Positions 6,738 to 10,997 of a DNA stretch of 10,997 nucleotides are shown here, piece by piece. Location of the stretch: assembly GCA_047630175.1 (NCBI GenBank), contig JBLHVI010000101.1, positions 1 to 10,997 of the forward strand. The letters are read 5' to 3'. Source of the DNA: UBA4582 sp047630175. Lineage in GTDB: Bacteria; Pseudomonadota; Gammaproteobacteria; Pseudomonadales; Azotimanducaceae. The notes under the pieces were generated by a model. It did not search any database, was not told the origin of the DNA, and worked only from the letters and a program-made list of their open reading frames with translations. Position numbers and translations under genes: made by a program. The stretch's first letter is position 1. Each line of letters begins with the position of its first letter.

Positions 6738-6824
6738 ATGCAAAATTCTGGTGTTAAAGCCGCTGCAAAACCAGTTACTAAACCTGCCGCGAAGCCAACA
6801 GCAGTTCCCGCAAAGAAGAAGTAG
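6738..6824 (+). CDS. 28-residue Lys/Ala/Pro-rich basic peptide
   Basis: This is a complete miniature gene. ATG at 6738 is preceded by a textbook AGGAG (6725-6729) 8 nt upstream, a candidate promoter at 6649-6678 and a leader hairpin, and is followed 14 nt after the TAG by a perfect terminator. The peptide starts MQNSGVKAAAKPV and continues with repeated AKP/TKP-like steps to a C-terminal KKK. It has seven Lys and no acidic residue, so it is strongly cationic and probably disordered. The composition resembles the Lys/Ala/Pro tails of histone H1-like bacterial proteins such as AlgP, although it is far shorter and consists only of the tail. DNA, RNA or membrane binding is possible but inferred from charge alone. 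The signal arrangement supports expression. I do not recognise a family. Confidence 0.72.
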   Translation: MQNSGVKAAAKPVTKPAAKPTAVPAKKK

Positions 6825-6838
6825 TTAAAAAGACAACA

Positions 6839-6866
6839 GCCGAGATCAGCGATGATCTCGGCTTTT
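6839..6866 (+). terminator. Intrinsic terminator of the 28-codon gene
   Basis: GCCGAGATCA (6839-6848) and TGATCTCGGC (6853-6862) form a perfect 10-bp stem with a GCGA tetraloop, followed by TTTTCTGTT. It starts 14 nt after the stop codon of the basic peptide gene, so it defines that gene's transcript end. Confidence 0.92.
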
Positions 6867-6936
6867 CTGTTCGTTAAACGTATACGTCTAGAACTGCCAT
6901 TTCAATCGCCGTCATTCCACCCTGAATAACACCTAC

Positions 6937-6984
6937 CTAAGCGCCGAACTAAGCGCCGAACTAAGCGCCGAACTAAGCACCGAG
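6937..6984 (+). repeat. 12-bp tandem repeat, four copies
   Basis: The unit CTAAGCGCCGAA occurs three times exactly (6937-6948, 6949-6960, 6961-6972) and a fourth time with two changes (6973-6984). The array ends 21 bp before the GNAT start codon. In one plus frame it reads Leu-Ser-Ala-Glu repeats followed directly by TGA, but that frame has no ATG or GTG start after the stop at 6889. It is more likely a short variable-number repeat in the 5' region than coding sequence. Confidence 0.85.
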
Positions 6985-7005
6985 TGATCTGGGTTCGATT
7001 ATTTT

Positions 7006-7575
7006 ATGAGCAAAGTACAGCAACATTTCACACATCGCCTCGCCAACATAGCCGATATCCCAGACATCATCAGACTGATGCAGTTATCTATCGCGGAGAA
7101 CATGAGGGCTTTTTTAACGACTGCAGAGATAGAAGCTGCGCAAGAAACCATGGGCGTCGACCGCAGTCTCATCAACGACGGTACCTATTTTTTGATTGAA
7201 TCGCGACACAGCAACGCCATCGTCATGGTCGGTTGCGGTGGTTGGGGAAAACGAAGAACCCTTTATGGTGGTGATCATACGATAGGACGTGACGACAGTC
7301 TGAGTGATCCTGCGATTCATTCAGCACGCATTCGTGCGATGTACACTCACCCTAGATGGACCCGCCAAGGTGTCGGCAGCTTATTGATCAACCTGGGCGA
7401 ACAAGCTGCGCATGACGCAGGGTTCAAAACAATCGAACTGGGCTCTACGGTCGCAGGCGAGCCACTCTACCGGGCTCGCGGCTATATAGAACAGAGCCGC
7501 GACACCCAGATAGCTGCGAACGGCGCGGAGAATCTCGTCATCACTATGCGTAAAAATCTACCCTACTTAGCGTAA
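7006..7575 (+). CDS. GNAT-family N-acetyltransferase
   Basis: This 189-residue protein has the Gcn5-related acetyltransferase fold. An N-terminal alpha/beta segment (about 10-45) is followed by the central strand and the acetyl-CoA pyrophosphate loop RQGVGS (120-125), preceded by ARIRAMYTHP (107-116). The C-terminal EPLYRARGY (152-160) is the conserved strand/helix near the acyl group. It would transfer an acetyl group from acetyl-CoA to an amine; the acceptor cannot be told from sequence. It is a single gene, convergent with the flavoprotein gene 30 bp downstream, with no obvious terminator between them. The ATG at 7006 lacks a clear Shine-Dalgarno, and a 12-bp tandem repeat ends just upstream, so expression may be low or unusual. 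The length is slightly above the usual 150-170 residues. Confidence 0.9.
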   Translation: MSKVQQHFTHRLANIADIPDIIRLMQLSIAENMRAFLTTAEIEAAQETMGVDRSLINDGTYFLIESRHSNAIVMVGCGGWGKRRTLYGGDHTIGRDDSLSDPAIHSARIRAMYTHPRWTRQGVGSLLINLGEQAAHDAGFKTIELGSTVAGEPLYRARGYIEQSRDTQIAANGAENLVITMRKNLPYLA

Positions 7576-7605
7576 CCCCGTCCGTCGCACGCGCGTTAAT
7601 ACACA

Positions 7606-8991
7606 CTACAGTCCCTGCGCCTCAGCGTCAGCAATGTATTGCATTAACTTTCCAGCCGCAGCTTGCCCGACAGCGGCAAGGCTTGCCACTGCAGCCGGAT
7701 CCGGATCAGCTGCTCCACGCGCAGATGCGCCATCCAGACGCGCATTTATCAACCATTGCTTCAAGTCAGGGTATTGAGACCAGACCATGCCATTGACGGT
7801 ATTCGCCAACGTTGTGCGCAAGAAATCGATGTGGTTATCGGGATGTGGGACCGGCTTACAGATTTTATTCTTTTCAACTTCGTCAGTGAACGCAAGGTCG
7901 CAGTGCGCGATAAACGCGGCACTAAATACCTGCTGGCAGGTGCGAACTGCCTGTAGCGTTAACTGACTGCCATCGAACACCGTTTTGATCGGTCGCCGCT
8001 CGAGCCCATCCGCAGAGCAGTCGACGAACAACGTTTCTGGCGCTAAGTCCACCACACCTTCGTCCAGTACCATTTTGCCCGGCGCCAGTGACTTGACGCG
8101 ACCTTGCCTGACGATCTGCTTGATACGCTGCAGTTGCTCAAGCTCTGGCTTCGTCACCGTGGCACAACGATACATCGAAGGTGTCACCTGATCATCTAGG
8201 CGCATTAATGAGCCAGCTTGTTCAACGCGATCAAAAAGATCCTCAACAGAATCAGACTCGGCGGCCATGCGTAACTGTTCGGCAAACAACGAGACAGCAT
8301 CGCCCCCCAGCTTGCCAGGTTGTATGCTAGAGCGATCTAACAACCAGGAATCCCTTGGCATCACCCACGTGATGCGATTAGGATCTACTTCGTTCAACAG
8401 CAACCAAAGGCACGCATCGATACCTGTTTTACCCGCCCCAATAATAACAAAATTAGCGGTTGAATTAGCGTGCTTGGGTAGCTCGTTTAATGCAAAGCAC
8501 TTCACACCTACCCCAATCTCATAAGCCGGCATTGTCACCGATGGAACCGTGACATTCATGTAAGTTGCGTCAACGGTCTTGGCCGCCTCTACGGTCCAGG
8601 TTTTACCCGAGACTCGCGACGCTATGGTGCCGTCACTCAAGTACTCGCAGTTTGGAAAGTACTGCACTCGACCGCTGGGGATAAACTGTTCGCGCATCAC
8701 TTGGTCAAAGTAAGCAACCACCTCCGCACCAGATGCCAGCTCATAAAGACCCGCATTCCAACCTGCATGGTCTATTGTGTCGTTGCCCAACGGCCTCGAA
8801 TTAACGCCATAAAATGCAGACGGCTGATGTAAACGTACAAAAGGATAAGCATTATTCCAATGACCACCCGGGCGATCGTTTTTATCAACAATAATTACTG
8901 ATTTATCGCTCTCCGTCATCACCACATCGGTAAATGCCATACCCATGGCACCACCACCAACGACCAGATAATCTGCTTGCAGTTTACTCAT
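7606..8991 (-). CDS. FAD/NAD(P)-binding oxidoreductase
   Basis: From the ATG at 8991 this protein has 461 residues. The N-terminal Rossmann motif GGGAMG (12-17) binds FAD, and IIVDKNDRPGGHWNNAYP (about 33-50) continues the dinucleotide fold with an RPGGHW motif like that of flavin-containing monooxygenases. A second dinucleotide motif, GAGKTG (185-190), probably binds NAD(P)H. FVDCSADG (about 323-330) is the late FAD-binding strand. The protein is probably a cytoplasmic flavoprotein oxidoreductase or monooxygenase with unknown substrate. The start at 8991 puts the Rossmann motif at the usual distance from the N-terminus. An in-frame ATG at 9183 would add 64 residues without recognisable domain or targeting signal, so I treat that stretch as leader. 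It is divergent from the marR-nnrU pair, a layout in which the MarR protein sometimes controls the opposite gene. Confidence 0.88.
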   Translation of the reverse strand: MSKLQADYLVVGGGAMGMAFTDVVMTESDKSVIIVDKNDRPGGHWNNAYPFVRLHQPSAFYGVNSRPLGNDTIDHAGWNAGLYELASGAEVVAYFDQVMREQFIPSGRVQYFPNCEYLSDGTIASRVSGKTWTVEAAKTVDATYMNVTVPSVTMPAYEIGVGVKCFALNELPKHANSTANFVIIGAGKTGIDACLWLLLNEVDPNRITWVMPRDSWLLDRSSIQPGKLGGDAVSLFAEQLRMAAESDSVEDLFDRVEQAGSLMRLDDQVTPSMYRCATVTKPELEQLQRIKQIVRQGRVKSLAPGKMVLDEGVVDLAPETLFVDCSADGLERRPIKTVFDGSQLTLQAVRTCQQVFSAAFIAHCDLAFTDEVEKNKICKPVPHPDNHIDFLRTTLANTVNGMVWSQYPDLKQWLINARLDGASARGAADPDPAAVASLAAVGQAAAGKLMQYIADAEAQGL

Positions 8992-9449
8992 TGCTCGACT
9001 CTTGTTGTTGCCAATGTAGAAGACTTCTTTATAGCAAGTTGACTGGTTCAACGAAAGCCTTACCGTATTGAGACGCCTCTCTGAGCCGAATGGCACATAC
9101 CTAATAAGTTTCCAGACCTGACAAATCTGTTTGTTAACCAGTGCCAAAGTGCTTACCACGAGGCGATTGATTGCGGTTCTCATAGCTCATATTTCGCTGA
9201 TAGGTTCCGCGAACTTTCTTCGCGAGACCGCAGATCGGCATTGACTGACAAGCGTTTCGGCTGAATTTCACTCACTCAATAAAATCAAACAAAAGCAAGT
9301 CGGCATAAAAATCTGGCGCAATTACAGACTCATCACGCGATGCCGGCGCACCTTAGGCACTAGCGCCAAGCCGAAAATGCCACGCATTGACAGGCGCGAA
9401 AATTATAGTTAGTTTGGTTATCTAATTACTTGCTCTGCTCAGTTCTCCC
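8992..9449. other. Divergent intergenic region between flavoprotein and marR genes
   Basis: About 460 bp hold no supported gene; the part 8992-9183 is open in frame with the flavoprotein but looks like leader. A hairpin sits at 9203-9229: CGCGAA (9208-9213) with TTCGCG (9219-9224), extended by GGTT/GACC-type pairs with one mismatch. It has no T run on either strand. GGCGC (9345-9349) and GCGCC (9363-9367) form a shorter inverted repeat. TTGACA at 9387-9392 is a consensus -35 box pointing at marR, but the hexamer 17 bp on (TAGTTT) is a poor -10. No convincing minus-strand promoter was identified. Confidence 0.55.
9406..9428 (+). promoter_or_regulatory. Candidate MarR operator upstream of marR
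   Basis: TAGTTAG (9406-9412) and CTAATTA (9422-9428) form an inverted repeat, with six of seven bases matching, around a 9-bp centre. It ends 21 bp before the marR start. MarR dimers typically bind such AT-rich dyads of about 20 bp over their own promoter, so autoregulation is likely but not shown. Confidence 0.42.
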
Positions 9450-9893
9450 ATGAAAAATTCAATCAACACAAGCGGTCTATTGCTGAGCCGACTCTCTCAA
9501 TTCAGCCGACTCTCAGCTAAAATCATTGAAGGTAGACTCAAACCCATAGGAATTACCCTGCAAGAAATGCGTATCGCTGGGCTAATGACGGGTGAGAAAA
9601 ATGTCACGCAGAAAGATCTTGCGGGAAAATTATCGGTTCGTGCGGCGACGCTCTCAGTCACGATAACTAAGCTAGAAAAAGACGGTTTGGTTAAAAAGCG
9701 ACCCAGCGAAACGGATAAGCGGGTACAGTTTCTTACGCTACAGGCAAGCGAGAAATTCGCGCAGGTAGGTCAGTTACTCGTCGACCTAGAGGCTCAGGTT
9801 AGCGAGGGTATTAGCGAAAAAGACTTGGCTGTGACTTACAAGGTCGTTGCACGCCTCATACAAAATGTGAACGAACTGGGCGCCAAATCATGA
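9450..9893 (+). CDS. MarR-family transcriptional regulator
   Basis: This 147-residue protein has the winged-helix design of MarR proteins. An N-terminal dimerisation helix (about 8-33) is followed by the DNA-binding part TQKDLAGKLSVRAATLSVTI (53-72), recognition helix and KLEKDGLVKKRPS (74-86). The wing contains the family's conserved Asp-Lys-Arg (89-91). A long C-terminal helix (about 99-143) completes the dimer interface. The stop overlaps the start of the nnrU-like gene by four bases (ATGA), so the two are cotranscribed and coupled. It probably represses its own operon through the dyad at 9406-9428 and perhaps the divergent flavoprotein gene. The ligand is unknown. No good Shine-Dalgarno precedes the ATG, which may mean weak translation or a nearby start such as a leaderless transcript. 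Confidence 0.92.
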   Translation: MKNSINTSGLLLSRLSQFSRLSAKIIEGRLKPIGITLQEMRIAGLMTGEKNVTQKDLAGKLSVRAATLSVTITKLEKDGLVKKRPSETDKRVQFLTLQASEKFAQVGQLLVDLEAQVSEGISEKDLAVTYKVVARLIQNVNELGAKS

Positions 9894-10441
9894 TTACATT
9901 GATCGCTGGTGTCACACTTTTTTTCGGCATTCATATGCTACCCGCCTTCTCACTTAACGCAGGGCTCGTCGATAAATTTGGCGAAGCGCCTTACAAGATG
10001 AGTTTTAGCGTTATCTCCTTTGCGGGACTAGGATTCATAATCTACGGCTTTCAGCTAGCGGATTTCGTACCGCTTTGGTCACCGACTAGCTGGGGTAGAT
10101 CGTTAACGATGGGTGTCATGCCTTTCGCCGTCATCTTGGTAGTCGCTGCTAACGGGCCTAATAATATTAGACGTTTTGTCCGTCACCCTATGTTGATAGG
10201 AATTACTCTCTGGGGCGCACTCCATCTGACGGCTAATGGCGACCTAGCAAGCACTATTCTATTCGCCAGCTTTCTTTGTTTCTCTATTCTCGATATCGTG
10301 TTGGTCGAAACACGCGGCCGCTTTAAGCCACAAGAGCCTGTCAGTGTCGCGTGGGATATCGGAGTCGTTTTGGCGGGGGGCGTTTTATACGGTCTGCTCT
10401 TCTATTTTCATGGCAGCTTCACTGGCATGCCCCTTGTGTAG
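9890..10441 (+). CDS. nnrU: NnrU-family integral membrane protein
   Basis: This 183-residue inner-membrane protein has about five hydrophobic segments (near 2-19, 38-56, 73-87, 100-116 with 119-138, and 155-172). The RHP at 98-100 followed by LWGALHL (107-113) is the hallmark of the NnrU/isoprenylcysteine methyltransferase-like group. Other His residues are at 15, 112 and 174. NnrU was named from denitrification gene clusters and related proteins act in carotenoid isomerisation and haem-dependent reactions, but the biochemical role of this subgroup is unclear. The gene overlaps marR by four bases. No denitrification or carotenoid genes are visible here, so the symbol records family membership rather than demonstrated function. 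It converges with the phospholipase gene 56 bp downstream, with no clear terminator between. Confidence 0.85.
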   Translation: MITLIAGVTLFFGIHMLPAFSLNAGLVDKFGEAPYKMSFSVISFAGLGFIIYGFQLADFVPLWSPTSWGRSLTMGVMPFAVILVVAANGPNNIRRFVRHPMLIGITLWGALHLTANGDLASTILFASFLCFSILDIVLVETRGRFKPQEPVSVAWDIGVVLAGGVLYGLLFYFHGSFTGMPLV

Positions 10442-10497
10442 CGCCGTGTTGCAAGTCTTCTTTGCAAGTTCTGGTTGAGCCTCTGGATTAAAGGCTA

Positions 10498-10997
10498 TCA
10501 CTCATGTAGCTGACAGACCTCTGTTATCAATAAGTCGTTACATCGAAATAGCCTCGATTCGTCTAGCCTGACTTCAAAGGAAGTCCCATGGCGCATGTCC
10601 ATTTGGTAATAGTCAGTTGAGATAACTTGCGCACCGCTGTCAATTGCGGCTTTCAAACGCGTCTCATCGCCGCGCCTTGACTCAATAGTATCTGCGTCTG
10701 CCCTCGTTCTTACCATAAAGCCTTCAGCAACCAGTCCCCTGATATAGTTAAGATCTTCAACCGGCTCATTAACTATTCTGAAGGATGCCATGCTAGATTC
10801 TTCGGGCAGATTAACAAACATCACACGCCCCTTAAGCTCTGGGTGATCGGCAACATAGTCCCGCGTTTTCGACGCTGGCGCATCGAGTACAAAAATGACT
10901 TTGCCTCTAAGAGAGTCAACCGTGGGCCAGCCTGCCAAAATACTTTCTTTTAGCGTTTTCGTGGCGCCTCGAATGTCATCTGGTTTAACGATTTGTT
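10498..10997 (-). CDS. Ca2+-dependent phosphoinositide phospholipase C-like protein, C-terminal part
   Basis: The frame is open to the right edge, so the N-terminus is missing; 165 codons plus the stop are visible. WPTVDSLRGKVIFVLD followed, about 50 residues later, by VRTRADADTIESRRGDETR and AIDSGAQVISTDYY is the conserved C-terminal half of the bacterial PI-PLC-C1 (Ca2+-dependent) TIM-barrel family. These proteins hydrolyse phosphoinositides or related glycerophosphodiesters, and many are exported. The catalytic His residues would lie in the missing part, so activity cannot be judged. The reading frame continues upstream of the in-frame TTG at 10938, which is internal. The gene converges with the nnrU-like gene. 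Confidence 0.8.
   Translation of the reverse strand, partial: QIVKPDDIRGATKTLKESILAGWPTVDSLRGKVIFVLDAPASKTRDYVADHPELKGRVMFVNLPEESSMASFRIVNEPVEDLNYIRGLVAEGFMVRTRADADTIESRRGDETRLKAAIDSGAQVISTDYYQMDMRHGTSFEVRLDESRLFRCNDLLITEVCQLHE

Noticed and set aside
8992..9183. N-terminal extension of the flavoprotein from the ATG at 9183
   Set aside because: The added 64 residues have no recognisable domain or targeting signal, and the Rossmann motif sits at its usual distance from the ATG at 8991.
10442..10497. Possible bidirectional terminator between nnrU and the phospholipase gene
   Set aside because: Only a direct repeat of TTGCAAGT and a 5-bp AGCCT/AGGCT stem are present, without a T run on either strand.
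1..10997. CRISPR arrays, tRNA or rRNA genes, insertion sequences, prophage genes
   Set aside because: No regularly spaced repeats, cloverleaf, rRNA-like stretch, transposase or terminal inverted repeats were seen. The only tandem array has 12-bp units without spacers.

Overview
The window looks like chromosomal DNA from a gammaproteobacterium, possibly an aquatic one. This is inferred from the gene repertoire: an NnrU-family membrane protein, a Tat-exported class V PLP enzyme, a stand-alone FMN glutamate-synthase domain and a Ca2+-dependent PI-PLC. Base composition is roughly balanced, and the short intergenic regions carry recognisable sigma70-type promoters and intrinsic terminators. There is no rRNA, tRNA, CRISPR array, transposase or phage gene, so the species-level guess is weak.

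Left part (1-6301), all on the minus strand and read right to left. A promoter with dyad symmetry (6264-6301) drives a membrane-anchored, FMN/Fe-S glutamate-synthase-like protein (4617-6218). After a 19-bp gap comes a Tat-exported class V aminotransferase-fold enzyme similar in design to PvdN (3266-4597). Next is a compact unit of about 300 nt: a good promoter (3192-3219), a 62-codon ORF of unknown function (2975-3163), a hairpin at its stop codon and a strong intrinsic terminator (2884-2915). Only about 40 bp beyond that terminator starts a two-gene operon for a split ABCC (MRP-like) exporter. Its first half (893-2845) has a TMD1-NBD1 with Asp in place of the catalytic Glu. Its second half (1-896, cut by the window edge) overlaps the first by four bases and carries a TMD2-type membrane domain. 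The terminator therefore sits in the leader of the exporter operon, where it could act as a leaky terminator or attenuator.

Middle (6219-7005), no large gene. It contains an orphan plus-strand terminator (6388-6411), a 12-bp stem-loop (6493-6528) and a complete miniature gene (6649-6866). That gene has a promoter, a hairpin-bearing leader, a Shine-Dalgarno, a 28-codon ORF rich in Lys, Ala and Pro, and a perfect 10-bp-stem terminator. A 12-bp tandem repeat (four copies, 6937-6984) lies just before the next gene.

Right part (7006-10997). A GNAT acetyltransferase (plus) converges on an FAD/NAD(P)-binding flavoprotein (minus). The flavoprotein is divergent from a MarR regulator that is translationally coupled to an NnrU-family membrane protein. 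At the right edge is the C-terminal part of a Ca2+-dependent phosphoinositide phospholipase C (minus, convergent with nnrU). The MarR gene has an inverted repeat in its upstream region suited to autoregulation.

The points most worth a second look are the 28-residue basic peptide gene and the promoter-ORF-terminator unit in front of the split ABCC exporter.
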